NCBI GenBank assembly: GCA_040754395.1
Contig: JBFMCL010000005.1
Coordinates: forward strand, 1 to 64,000
DNA from: Nitrospirota bacterium
GTDB lineage: Bacteria; Nitrospirota; Thermodesulfovibrionia; Thermodesulfovibrionales; SM23-35
DNA length: 64,000 bases
Direction: 5' to 3'
Position numbers and translations under genes: made by a program. Below are positions 54,224 to 63,800 of the stretch, piece after piece. How positions within the stretch are numbered: the first letter of the stretch is position 1; each line of letters begins with the position of its first letter. The notes below the pieces were generated by a model. That model was not told the origin of the DNA. It did not search any database and saw nothing but the letters and a program-made list of their open reading frames with translations.

Positions 54224-54571
54224 ATGAAAAAATTCTCTCGCGTTTCATTTTTGTTTCTGCTGTCTTTCTTCATCTTTTCACTTTGCTTTTTTGGGCCTGC
54301 TGAAGCAGCACAAAAGGACGATACCCCTCTTATGAAAGGTCTGGTGTCGAAAGTCAGCTGGAAATTGACCAGTACGTTCTGGAAAGCGAATAATAAAGAG
54401 ACTGTTGAAAACAGGTACGACAACCCGGATTTGTCATCTCCGCCACAGATTTCACTGAGCCACAGTCTGAAGGCATTTTTTTCTCTCAGGGCTCCCTCAG
54501 TAAAGGAGTTTGTTGAGAAAGAAAAGTTCGATTATTACCGCGCGCTGTTCGGACTGAATATCGCGTTCTGA
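54224..54571 (+). CDS. Small exported protein
   Basis: 115 residues. The first 29 are a Sec signal (MKKFSRVSFLFLLSFFIFSLCFFGPAEAA). The mature part has no Cys and ends FDYYRALFGLNIAF, an aromatic C-terminus that is more outer-membrane-like than soluble. It may be driven by the sigma-54-like promoter 300 bases upstream or by a nearer TATAAT at 54182. No family recognised. Confidence 0.6.
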   Translation: MKKFSRVSFLFLLSFFIFSLCFFGPAEAAQKDDTPLMKGLVSKVSWKLTSTFWKANNKETVENRYDNPDLSSPPQISLSHSLKAFFSLRAPSVKEFVEKEKFDYYRALFGLNIAF

Positions 54572-54626
54572 AACAGCGCAATTCCCTGCCAGACATCCCA
54601 TGATATCCTGTATGTTGTAACGGATG

Positions 54627-55445
54627 TCATGACTTTGACCTGTAGGGAAAGTACAGACTGAAGGTGGAACCTTTCCCCACGGTGCTCTCTACATTCACCA
54701 GCCCGCTGTGCAACTCAACAACTTTTTTTGTGATTGATAACCCCAGACCCGTTTCCTGTTTGTTTGCTTTTGTGGTAAAAAACGGTTCAAAAATCAGATG
54801 CATATTTGCTGCCGGGATTCCCATGCCGTTATCAGACACTTTAAGGACGGCGTAAGACCTCTGATTGATATGGTCCCTTGTAGTAGATACCGTTACTATC
54901 CCGCCCTGCGGCATTGCATCAGCGGCATTCATGAGAAGGTTATTGACCGCCTCCTTGACCTCTTTTTTTGCCACATAGATCCGGGGGATATCACTGAAAG
55001 ATCTGGTAACGGTTATTGAGCGTTCCTTGAGGGTTTTTCTGTACTTTTTCAGACATTCATTTGCAAGTTCGTTGATATCGCATTCTGTTCTCTGGGAGAC
55101 AGGACTGTCGGAAAACGAAAGGACATCCTTCAGGATGTCCTCAAGCCTTTTTGCTTCCGCTACAATAGATTGCAGGTATTCCTTCTGTTGCGCGTCATTT
55201 ACAGGGAATTTCCCGAGCCTCCTCGCAAGTCCTCCGATAACGGTAACCGGATTTCTTATCTCATGCGCGACATTTGCCGTGAGCCTGCCGAGCGCGGATA
55301 ATTTTTCATACTCCAGCAGTCTCTTGTCCAGCTGTTTCTTTTTTTTCTGGAACCGCGCCTTGCACCGCTCAAGGTGTGCTACACATTTCCGCAGGTCTTC
55401 TAGTTCACTGATCAGATGAGATTTTGTCCTTTTCTTGTCTTCCAT
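54627..55445 (-). CDS. Soluble sensor histidine kinase
   Basis: The start is ATG 55445 (MEDKKRTKSHL). 272 residues. An N-terminal coiled coil leads directly into HisKA (LSALGRLTANVAHEIRNPVTVIGGLARRL, phospho-His in VAHEIRN). HATPase_c follows (EAVNNLLMNAADAMPQGG, VSDNGMGIP, FEPFFTTKANKQETGLGLSI). There is no membrane segment or input domain, so it must receive signals through the coiled coil or a partner. No response regulator adjoins it. Confidence 0.9.
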   Translation of the reverse strand: MEDKKRTKSHLISELEDLRKCVAHLERCKARFQKKKKQLDKRLLEYEKLSALGRLTANVAHEIRNPVTVIGGLARRLGKFPVNDAQQKEYLQSIVAEAKRLEDILKDVLSFSDSPVSQRTECDINELANECLKKYRKTLKERSITVTRSFSDIPRIYVAKKEVKEAVNNLLMNAADAMPQGGIVTVSTTRDHINQRSYAVLKVSDNGMGIPAANMHLIFEPFFTTKANKQETGLGLSITKKVVELHSGLVNVESTVGKGSTFSLYFPYRSKS

Positions 55446-55774
55446 GACAGGTGCCGGATGCAACAGAGAGCAAAGATTATTTATTAATAGTAATACAAAT
55501 GAACAGAAAACACCAAATGATTACAGGGAAACGGCCTGCTGACATTCTGTGCACCAGTATCCTGCCGGTGACCCTGCATGTCAACAGGCTGCCAATAATT
55601 GGAGAAAAAATTCTTGCCACGAGTTCATCTGTGTTCTTCCACAAGTACAAAGTATCTATAAATCAAAGAGTTGTCAATATGGTACCAATTTTGCTAGAAA
55701 AATTCTGTTGGGAGATGATTCTTTCACACAACGGGGAGCTGAACCCCGTCTCTTATTTCCAGAAAGGAGGATGT

Positions 55775-56053
55775 ATGAAAGCCAGACATCTTGCCGAGGC
55801 GATTATCCTGCAGTCGATTGAGGATCTGTGGGATAAGGACAGCAAAGAAGAGAGCATTCGGTTTTTTACCGAAGAGGATTTCAGGACATGCGCTGCAATT
55901 GCGAAAATAGACATAGCAGATCAGATCAGGATACTCACCATGCTCAGCGAACAGATAAAGAAGCTGCACAAACCGGCCAAAGCACGGAAGAAGACTTCTG
56001 CCAGATACATCTTCCCTGATTATGCATCGAATAAGGAATTGATTAGAACATAG
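55775..56053 (+). CDS. Small hypothetical helical protein
   Basis: The start is ATG 55775 (MKARHLAEAIILQSIEDLW), four bases behind GGAGG; the long open frame back to 55451 is not coding. 92 residues: an acidic helical part with FFTEEDFRTCAAIAKIDIADQIRILTMLSEQ, then a basic C-terminus (KPAKARKKTSARY). No family is recognised. It is divergent from the histidine kinase gene. Confidence 0.65.
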   Translation: MKARHLAEAIILQSIEDLWDKDSKEESIRFFTEEDFRTCAAIAKIDIADQIRILTMLSEQIKKLHKPAKARKKTSARYIFPDYASNKELIRT

Positions 56054-56201
56054 CGCTTCTCTTGTCATTGATCGGTGAAGCAGGAAGGGCTCAACGAAAA
56101 ATCACGTCCTGGCATTGATTCCTTTTCTTTCTCAGAAATCAAATCACTCAGCCCAAATCTGTGCGGAGATTAACCACTCCAAAATCCAGCGATAAGAATA
56201 A
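56054..56201. other. Short intergenic stretch
   Basis: No gene or strong signal is seen between the gene ending at 56053 and the structured repeat beginning at 56202. Confidence 0.5.
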
Positions 56202-56339
56202 TCATTGCGGGTGTTGTTGCGAGGCAGAGCCGGAACAAACCAGGAGCGGGATTCATTACTCTGTATGGAACAAGCTCCGCAATCTTGTCTTCTCTATCAA
56301 GATTGTCACATCCCGAATACTTTCGGGACTCGCAATGAC
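56202..56339. repeat. Structured intergenic repeat with three nested hairpins
   Basis: The outer arms are TCATTGCG (56202-56209) and CGCAATGA (56331-56338). Inside are CAATCTTG/CAAGATTG (stem over 56280-56305) and TCCCGA-ATACTT-TCGGGA (56311-56326). This layout resembles interspersed repeats seen in many Nitrospirota and deltaproteobacterial genomes; only one copy lies in this window. Confidence 0.55.
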
Positions 56340-56460
56340 TTGTTTGCCAGGTGTTTGAGATATTTATTGCTGGTTCTGAGCTAAAATATCCTTTAGTACA
56401 AATGTCGCTAAATATCAAAGTGACAGAACAATATGTGCAGACCGTTAAGGAGGTGCTGTT

Positions 56461-57780
56461 CTGACCCCATATCTTGTCCTGGTGTTTTTTCTCTATGTGA
56501 TGAAAGAATGTGTCGGATACCTTCTGCAGTATCTGAATCTCCGTCACATGAAAAGACAAGGGCTGTCGGTGCCGCCGGAAATCGAGGGGCAGGTCGGTCT
56601 TGAACTGCTGAAAAAGACACGGGATTACGAGGAAGACAAGACGCGGTTTAGCTTCATTTCATCCCTGTCAGGAAATGGAGTGACAGTACTGTTCCTCTTC
56701 GGGGGACTTTTGAATGCCTATAATTCCTGGATCGTCTCTCTGCAATGGTCTTTTATCTTTTCCGGGCTGGTGTTTTTTCTTCTCCTGAGCTATGCAGGCT
56801 CGTTTCTGTCCATCCCGTTCAGCCTGTACAGTACCTTCAGTATAGAGAAAAAATACGGGTTCAATACCATGACTCCCAGATTATGGATATCTGATTTTCT
56901 GAAATCCCTGCTTCTCTCGACTGTTCTGAGCGCTGCCCTGATCTCCGCGGGACTTTGGATGATTCAGCTCAGCCCAGAGCACTGGTGGATATGGGTCTGG
57001 GGGTTTTTTCTCGTCTTCAGCCTTTTCATCATGTATATTTCACCTTATGTCATAGAGCCCCTCTTCAATAAATTCACGCCAATAGATGAGGCTGGTCTGG
57101 AGGACAGGATCAGGGAAATGATGGCGCGTGTGAACATTAAGGTAAGCAGTGTTTTCAAAATGGATGCTTCCAGAAGGAGCAGGCATACGAATGCATACTT
57201 CTCAGGGATCGGAAAGGTGAAGCGGATCATTCTCTATGACACGCTGCTCGAAAACATGAACCAGGAGGAAATACTCGCAGTGCTTGCCCATGAAGCAGGA
57301 CACTGGAAAAGAAGACACATTCTGAAAATGATCGTCATGGCCGAAATCATCTCGTTCATCGGTATCTATTTCTCCTTCCGGGTGCTCCGGTCAGATTTTC
57401 TCACGCAACTGTTCATGGTCGAGCAGGGAACGTTATTTGCAAAAGTCCTGGTGCTCGGGTTCATGGCAAGTATTTTGGCCTTCCCGTTCACTCCCCTGGG
57501 CAGTTACATTTCCAGACGTTTTGAAAAAGAAGCTGACAGGTTTTCTTTCCAGCTTACGGGAAACCGGGAGGCCATGGCGAGCGCACTGATAAAGCTCTCA
57601 AAAGACAACCTTTCGAACCTCCATCCCCATCCGGTCTATGCGGCATTTTATTATTCACATCCCCCTGTTGTTGAGCGGATACGGAATATCAGGAAAGGCG
57701 CCCTGAAAGGGCATTCCCCTTCCGGCGTGTTGAAAAAGACACATGGGGATACAGACGGATCAGATGGATTGCCGAAATAA
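56461..57780 (+). CDS. M48 (Ste24/CAAX prenyl protease 1-like) metallopeptidase
   Basis: I place the start at CTG 56461, seven bases after AAGGAGG; the next canonical start, GTG 56482, lacks a site and would cut the first membrane helix (TPYLVLVFFLYVMKECVGYLLQ). About 439 residues, with several helices. The zinc motif is VLAHEAGHWKRRH, with the third ligand in FEKEADRFSFQLTG. Bacterial Ste24-like proteases degrade misfolded membrane proteins. The last ~25 residues are hydrophilic. Confidence 0.9.
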   Translation: MTPYLVLVFFLYVMKECVGYLLQYLNLRHMKRQGLSVPPEIEGQVGLELLKKTRDYEEDKTRFSFISSLSGNGVTVLFLFGGLLNAYNSWIVSLQWSFIFSGLVFFLLLSYAGSFLSIPFSLYSTFSIEKKYGFNTMTPRLWISDFLKSLLLSTVLSAALISAGLWMIQLSPEHWWIWVWGFFLVFSLFIMYISPYVIEPLFNKFTPIDEAGLEDRIREMMARVNIKVSSVFKMDASRRSRHTNAYFSGIGKVKRIILYDTLLENMNQEEILAVLAHEAGHWKRRHILKMIVMAEIISFIGIYFSFRVLRSDFLTQLFMVEQGTLFAKVLVLGFMASILAFPFTPLGSYISRRFEKEADRFSFQLTGNREAMASALIKLSKDNLSNLHPHPVYAAFYYSHPPVVERIRNIRKGALKGHSPSGVLKKTHGDTDGSDGLPK

Positions 57781-57845
57781 AATTCCCGGATGACGTGAAT
57801 TACTGATGGGACCGGGAACGGAGGAGATACTCGAACAGCGGGGAT

Positions 57846-58388
57846 TCAGAGAAAGGTTTTTTTGACGAAGCTGCGCAATGAGGGGGAGATTGAACACCGC
57901 TGGATCATTACAAAAAAATTTGATTTTACAAGGCTTTTCTTCGCAATGAGATAATTGCTGATTCTGCGGGGAAAGGATTCCATATCAAGAGATGTTTTTC
58001 TGCCTCCTGCACCACATCTCTCCACGCTGATCACCTTCCCGAGGATATTCTCCGCACAAACCGGGTCATCCAGCCCCCTTAAGGCATCTCCCTTTGTCTG
58101 AACAATATTCACCTTCTCTCTCCGCTGCATTCTGACGACCCTGTGGAGCAGTAAGGAATTGTCTGCTGCGGTGAAAAAGATCAGATCACCAACCTGCAAT
58201 GAAGGAACGGGAATTTGTTTGATTGTCAGGACTTCTCCTCCGTTCAGAAAAGGAGCCATGCTGCGGCCGGTTACCTTCACCCTGAGAGTCAGTCCGCTGC
58301 GCAGGATTTCTTTGAAAAGCGCAGATGTGTATGGGGTAGCAAGGTCTCCGGTAAGATCTGGCGGGTTATGCCGAGAGAAAATTTTCAA
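57846..58388 (-). CDS. S24/S26-type signal peptidase, Ser/His (SipW-like) class, in the RiPP operon
   Basis: 180 residues. VTGRSMAPFLNGGEVLTIK carries the nucleophile Ser43. LQVGDLIFFTAADNSLLLHRVVRM carries His82 where bacterial signal peptidase I has Lys, so it is of the Ser/His type. TKGDALRGLDDPV is the usual S-x-D-N-like box in the form G-D-A. No long N-terminal membrane helix is seen. It overlaps the kinase gene by 23 bases and is the last gene of the operon. It may cleave the leader of the precursor peptide; this is inferred. Confidence 0.8.
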   Translation of the reverse strand: MKIFSRHNPPDLTGDLATPYTSALFKEILRSGLTLRVKVTGRSMAPFLNGGEVLTIKQIPVPSLQVGDLIFFTAADNSLLLHRVVRMQRREKVNIVQTKGDALRGLDDPVCAENILGKVISVERCGAGGRKTSLDMESFPRRISNYLIAKKSLVKSNFFVMIQRCSISPSLRSFVKKTFL

Positions 58389-59259
58389 GGATATCTACCA
58401 CTTCTGTGCCGGGCCTGAAATGCAGCCTGTATGCCGGCACCCGGGAAGTCAGCTCTTCACAAAAGAAGAGAATGTGCGGCATTATCTCGCGGTCGTACCA
58501 AGGGACGGATACGACTGCGATAAGGCTCTCAAATGCCTCCCGCTGAGTTATCTGCTCTATCCTGTTATCATCGGCGTGTGCAAGGAAGAAAATTCCTTCC
58601 AATACAACGCTTTTATTCATCGCGATTCCGCCTTCTCCCGGCCAGGGCGTACCGAATACTCTGAATGCATTATCTGTCATTCTGACAGCGACTCTGTCAT
58701 CGCTGAGCATATCAGCATATGCTTTTTTCACAAACTGCCGGGAAAGTGTAGTCTTCCCGGCGCCGGAACGCCCGGGAAAGATATAGCCTTTTTTATCAAT
58801 AATGATCCCCGCTGCATGTACCAGAGCGCCTGCCCGCTGTGCAAGGTGATACATAAGAAGGATCTGGTCAAGGGGGTATCGCACGGGATTGGAGAGAAAG
58901 GGGCGGCCGTCTTTTTCAATCGCGAGATAGTCGCTGCAGTATACGGTTACCTCTGCAATATCATGATTCATTCTGGCGAGCCACAGAGGATGTTCCGAAA
59001 CAGGGGGATTATACAGGACGCAGTAGTCGGAACCATCACGGAACATCGCCCATGCCTGTTCACTGTCGAAGATTTTGTTCATCCGGCCGGTGTCGGGTAG
59101 GGGAGTAGTTTCAAGAGAGATCCGCATATCGGCAGCAGCGACTGGTTCAGACACGAAAAAAGTCACATATGCTGGATCGTCATCCAGTGCTATCCCTGCA
59201 TGATTGCATTGAATGTGCATACGGACAGACGCGATGTCCAGATTATGGATATCCGGCAT
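58366..59259 (-). CDS. HprK-related kinase in the RiPP operon
   Basis: 297 residues. Walker A is YIFPGRSGAGKTTLSRQF (about 163-175). A conserved AYADMLSDDRVAVR and FGTPWPGEGGIAMNKSVVLEGIFFL follow, matching HPr kinase/phosphorylase-like proteins of the HprK-related group found in PqqD-containing gene clusters. The N-terminal ~140 residues are not part of the kinase core. Its substrate may be the precursor peptide or a small molecule. The gene begins 26 bases after the precursor stop. Confidence 0.82.
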   Translation of the reverse strand: MPDIHNLDIASVRMHIQCNHAGIALDDDPAYVTFFVSEPVAAADMRISLETTPLPDTGRMNKIFDSEQAWAMFRDGSDYCVLYNPPVSEHPLWLARMNHDIAEVTVYCSDYLAIEKDGRPFLSNPVRYPLDQILLMYHLAQRAGALVHAAGIIIDKKGYIFPGRSGAGKTTLSRQFVKKAYADMLSDDRVAVRMTDNAFRVFGTPWPGEGGIAMNKSVVLEGIFFLAHADDNRIEQITQREAFESLIAVVSVPWYDREIMPHILFFCEELTSRVPAYRLHFRPGTEVVDILENFLSA

Positions 59260-59285
59260 GATTAGTTCTTTATGGATGAAAAATC

Positions 59286-59465
59286 CTATGAACCTGCTTT
59301 AGAGCACCTATGCGCCATGCAGGGAGGGGGCTTTATCGGGGCAGCCCCTGACTGGCTTGTTTTGCATCCTATTGCCAATACTTCGTCCGCAGTCAACTCA
59401 ATTACCCTGAGCATTGGTTTCTCATATACAGGCTTTGTAGCAGTGTGTGTAAAATCGTCTTTCAT
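59286..59465 (-). CDS. RiPP precursor peptide (59 aa)
   Basis: ATG 59465 has GGAGG with a 6-base spacing; an overlapping ATG at 59470 hits a stop after two codons. The leader part contains YEKPMLRVIELTADEVLAIG, then CK at positions 34-35. The C-terminal part has a Pro-rich stretch and ends CMAHRCSKAGS. Cysteines are at 34, 49 and 54. Position between a radical SAM/SPASM gene and an HprK-like gene, size, and the leader/core look mark it as a modified-peptide precursor. Likely changes are thioether or similar links at Cys. I cannot assign a known precursor family. Confidence 0.8.
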   Translation of the reverse strand: MKDDFTHTATKPVYEKPMLRVIELTADEVLAIGCKTSQSGAAPIKPPPCMAHRCSKAGS

Positions 59466-59481
59466 TCCATCCCTCCTTTTT

Positions 59482-60552
59482 TTAGGGAATTTCTTGTATC
59501 ATCTGAAAACGGGATCTGCCGAGGGCACAGAGATATGCGGAAGGAGCATCTTCGGAATTGTTCTCGAGCCTGAAAAAGGCCGGGCAGTATCCGCACAAGA
59601 TTCTGTTGCTGCATGCCCTGCAGACATGGTCTGATGCAGGTTTTTTCTCCATGAGTCGGGGGATGACCATATTCCATCCCTCAATAAATCCCCCTTCTCT
59701 GAGGTCGAAACCAAGTTCCGTTGGCATCAGACAGGGCTGGAGAATGCCGTTTGGATCGATATAGAAATCCGTAACGCCGGCACCGCAATAATAGACCGTT
59801 TCCAGCGATGAAGTATCAGAATATCCCGCATAGAAATCCTTCCAGTCCCTGCTTCTGTCATCGTCTGCGAATTCGAACGCAACTGCATCTTCTGGAGGGA
59901 CGCGAAGGGTTAGGGGTGATTGATCGCCGTCAAAACACGGAAATATTGCCGGGTCAAACCGGAACTTTACTCCCAGACTTCTCGCAAGGTTTTCCATGGC
60001 ATGAAACTCATGGCGGTTCAGGGTCATGAGAATGGTTTTGAGTCTTACTGCGATGTTATGTTCGAGCAGTGTTGTGATCCCTGCAAGGCATTTTTCAAAT
60101 GAGTCCTTTATGCCGGTGATATGTTCGTACGTTGCGGCAGTGGCTCCGTACACGCTTATCTCAACGGACTGGGGAGGCAGTTCTCTAAACAGGGCAGCCA
60201 CGTCATCGGTTATCAGCGTCCCGTTCGTAAAGACACTCACCAGTATGCCGTTCAGTTTTATGTGCCTGTAGATATCAGGGAAATCCTTGCGCAACAGCGG
60301 TTCCCCGCCGGTAATCAGGATATCAAGGCAGCCTGCGGCTGTCACGTCATCGATGACAGACAACAGATGCCCTGTGTCCATCTCGCTCATGCCGTTTTTT
60401 TGCGCAGCAGGGATATAACAGTGCACGCACCTGAGGTTGCAGCGATGCGTAATGTCCAGGGTTCCGGATAAAGGAACACGCAGGGCTGTGAGCCTGTTGC
60501 TGAACCATTGGAAATATTCCTTATTGCTGAGAGTTGAGGTCGAACATTCCAT
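59482..60552 (-). CDS. Radical SAM/SPASM peptide-modifying enzyme
   Basis: 356 residues. The radical SAM cluster motif is ITHRCNLRCVHCYIP (Cys38, Cys42, Cys45), followed by LITGGEPLLRKDF and SVYGATAATYEHITG. The C-terminal SPASM domain has YYCGAGVTDFYIDPNG-LQPC and HVCRACSNRILCGYCPAFF for auxiliary clusters. It ends 16 bases before the precursor start and begins one base after the PqqD stop. It is the probable maturase of the 59286-59465 peptide. Confidence 0.93.
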   Translation of the reverse strand: MECSTSTLSNKEYFQWFSNRLTALRVPLSGTLDITHRCNLRCVHCYIPAAQKNGMSEMDTGHLLSVIDDVTAAGCLDILITGGEPLLRKDFPDIYRHIKLNGILVSVFTNGTLITDDVAALFRELPPQSVEISVYGATAATYEHITGIKDSFEKCLAGITTLLEHNIAVRLKTILMTLNRHEFHAMENLARSLGVKFRFDPAIFPCFDGDQSPLTLRVPPEDAVAFEFADDDRSRDWKDFYAGYSDTSSLETVYYCGAGVTDFYIDPNGILQPCLMPTELGFDLREGGFIEGWNMVIPRLMEKKPASDHVCRACSNRILCGYCPAFFRLENNSEDAPSAYLCALGRSRFQMIQEIP

Positions 60553-60553
60553 T

Positions 60554-60859
60554 TTATTCTTTTCTGAGAATCAACCCTTCTTTCAGAAGCTGGGCGATGA
60601 ACTCCTCGATATCGGCATCTGCCTGCCCCTGGCCGCCCTCAAAGTGGCTGATGGTTTCACTCCGGATATCACCGAGCGTTTTTCTGCCATCCAGCTGATT
60701 CCACACGAATGCAGCCACAGGATTCAGTGCAAAAATCCTCTGCATATCAGCCAGTTTTCCCTTGACCGGAACAAGGATGGTTTCTCCCGCGATCGAGCGG
60801 TGAACAATGTCCTCCTTCTTTACAAAGGTTTCCGACCAGATTCTGCCGTCAGTATGCAT
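60554..60859 (-). CDS. PqqD-family peptide chaperone (RiPP recognition element)
   Basis: 101 residues. ALNPVAAFVWNQLDGRKTLGDIRSETISHFEGGQGQADADIEEFIAQLLKEGLI is the winged-helix PqqD fold that binds leader peptides and presents them to a radical SAM enzyme. KADMQRIFALNP-type and W-x-x-L-D-G-x-x-T signatures are visible. It adjoins the SPASM gene directly and begins 6 bases after the C25 peptidase stop, so the three are surely one transcript. Confidence 0.92.
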   Translation of the reverse strand: MHTDGRIWSETFVKKEDIVHRSIAGETILVPVKGKLADMQRIFALNPVAAFVWNQLDGRKTLGDIRSETISHFEGGQGQADADIEEFIAQLLKEGLILRKE

Positions 60860-60865
60860 TATTGT

Positions 60866-63800
60866 CTATTTTAGTCTCAGTGCCGGGTCACCGGTAACGC
60901 CGTATAAGTCCATTATATATCCGGAGACACCCATTATGCCACCCTTTTCCAGGGTCTTGCGGACAATGTCTCCGAGGACTTTTGTATTGTCCACAAGATA
61001 TGACTGGAAAAACGCCTTGTCCAGAGCGACCGCTTCAGGATTCATGGACATCCCGCTTGGTGAGAACACCGCAATAGCTCCCCCGTTCTGTTTCAGGATC
61101 AGCGCTTCACCCAATGTATCCAGCCCGGGGACCGTATGGTCTCCGGTAAGGCAGGTCATGGCGGTCAGAACAGGGAGACGCTCCATGTTATTCATTAAGG
61201 CAACATCATCTGTTGTCAGGAGACCGTCCTGGGACAGCCGGTCGAAGCCCGCGTGACCGATATAATTCAGCACCACGGCCCCGCGGTTGATGCCGTTCAG
61301 GGTAAGACTCCGTGCTTCCGACACGGAATGGTCAGAGAGATAGATTTTTTCTGTCGTATACTGGGAAGGTACAAGCGCAGCAACCGCATCGCTGTCTGCA
61401 GGGAAATTCCCTCCGGGTTCAGGATAATCGGCAAGCATGAGAATACGGTTCTTCCAGTCTCCGCCTGACGAGCTTTCATAGGAAATTATTTTATTCAGCA
61501 GATTCTGGAGTTCCTGTGAGGAAACCGCAGGCAGTCTGCCTATCGACATCTCAGGCACATGATCTCCGTTTACGTCAGCATAACGGTTGTCTGAAGGGAA
61601 CAGGCCGTCAGGTGTGCCGATGATGAAAGGAGGCATGAGATTCGTTCCGTATCCGAGCCTGTCCTTGTAATCTTCCGTGCCCTTTCCTGCAAGCGCGACA
61701 TAGCGGGGTGCCTTATTCCAGCTGTAGTAGGCATATGCGAGGAATTTCCTGATTGCCTCAGGTGAAAAGATACTGTCGCTGAATTCGTCCATGATGTCTT
61801 CTATCTCTACCACTGCGGTTTTCAGTCCCTGGGATTTCCGGTAGTCTGCAAGCGCCTGTGATGCTCCCTTGAGTTCCTTCGGGGTGATGACCAGATAATC
61901 GGCGCTGTTTGTCCTGCTCCTGAGCTGGGAAGGATGGTCCGCAAGGACAGAAAGAGGAGATTTGATGGCTTTGGACGAGAGTATAAAATATACAGAAGCA
62001 GGGGATGACGGCATGAAACTTGCGCGGTAATTGCCGGGTCCTTTACTGTCAATTGTCGTTCCTTGTATGAGTTTGACCTTGTCCGGTCTGGTGACATCGA
62101 AAACAAGGATTTTCGGGTCGGTAAATCCTTCGGCAGTCACTACAGGATTCCCGTTTGCTCTGGCGAGCAACTGATCATTTTCCGCTCTGTAGAGCCGGTG
62201 ATAGCTCAGATCAAGGGAATCGATATACACGATGCTGTAAGGGACACCTGCGTCGAGCAGACCGTTCAGTCTCACGGTATTATTCCCGTCGGTCAGGTGT
62301 GACTGGCTGAAAGAGACGCTGAAAGTGTGCGGCTTGGCGCCATACCAGGTGCTTTCCCCGATTTCGGTGCCATTCATGCTTACAGACACATGATGGTCTG
62401 TGTTCGTCGCGCCCACGAGGTTGACGGTAAGGATCGCACTGCCGGATACCCCGGCAACTCCGCCCGCATTGATATCAATGCTGATGCTGCCCCAGTCGGG
62501 GTCGTCAGCGACTATATAGTCCCATAGCCAGTAATCGGACTCAGGATCAGTGAATAGGCCTGTTGCGGTCCAGAGGTCTTCCTCATAATGGACTGTATCG
62601 AAAAATGTCTGTACAACAGAAGCAGGAACAGGGCTCCTTCCGGAGATGCTCTCCATGAGCATTGCTTTGCCTTTTTCAAGCCGGTAGACATTCTTGTCGG
62701 TATAAAGGCTTTCAATACCCACCCCGTAGAAATAGATTCCTGCGTTGTTATCAGCAACCAAATAGGCGTGATCCTTTCCACGGTTCTTGAGGCTCAACTG
62801 ACTGCTTAGCGCAGGATTTGCAGTGCCGCCCTGGAGCAGGAAAGAGATATCAGCCTTATTGATGAAATAGAGACCGTTTTCTCCTACCGTTATCTTGGCG
62901 GCTGCCGTCTGATTCGGGGCGGCAGGGGCGGGCGGGAGCGAGGGAGACGGTTTGCGGGAAAGTGCGGAATACCTTGATTTCTCTGTGTCCTGAATTGTTC
63001 CGCCTGCGAGGATTCCGGCTGTTGCCTGTGAGACGCGGCGGGCAGAGAGCTCATGTGCAGTCCTGCTGTATCCGGCATGCCGTTTTCCGCTCATGCCGAA
63101 TGCTGAGAGGTGATTGTTTGCCTGTACTCGGTATGGTCCATAGGTGTTGTTTTTCCCGCTTGATTCAATCTCGACAAGCAGATACTCATAGGAGTTGCCG
63201 GCAAATGCATTGTTGTCCACATATCTGTAGGTGCCTCCCTGGGGAGCAGTGAGCAGTCCCGGAAGAAGTCTGTCATTGACCTGCAGATATTCCCCCGATG
63301 CCTTATCCAGGCGGTAGAGATAGAATCCGACAGTACCTGTTTCAGATGCAGTTGTCCAGGTTACCACTGTCCTGCCGTTCTCAACTCCTGCCGAGAATGA
63401 GGATATGACCGCACGGGTGATTACGAGCTGCTCACAGATCTTTGCCGTCTGATTGTAGCTCCAGTCGTTCGTGGTGTTGCTGTCGAATCCGTCGGATGTT
63501 CTCCTGATCGACCAGCCGGGAGATACGGTGCTTACATTCACAAATGCATCGTCCTGCCATATCCCTTTTGCGACCGCAGGAGAATCGTCTCCCAGAAAAT
63601 CGGTATCCAGGGTGATGGTGGAACTCCATGCCACATAGTCTACAACCTCTCCTCCGGAATTATAGAGCAGTATCTGGTCTGATGGGGAGGAGTTCCGCGG
63701 GTCTCCGAAATCATCGGACGGGAAAGAAATGCACACATCATCACCGCCTGAACAGTTGCTGTCAGTGGCGCAGGGAGTGTTCGATACCGCGCAATACTTA

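Noticed and set aside
58159-59100. Plus-strand open frame of 313 codons over the HprK-like and S26 genes
   Set aside because: The minus-strand genes carry complete family motifs; the plus frame has none.
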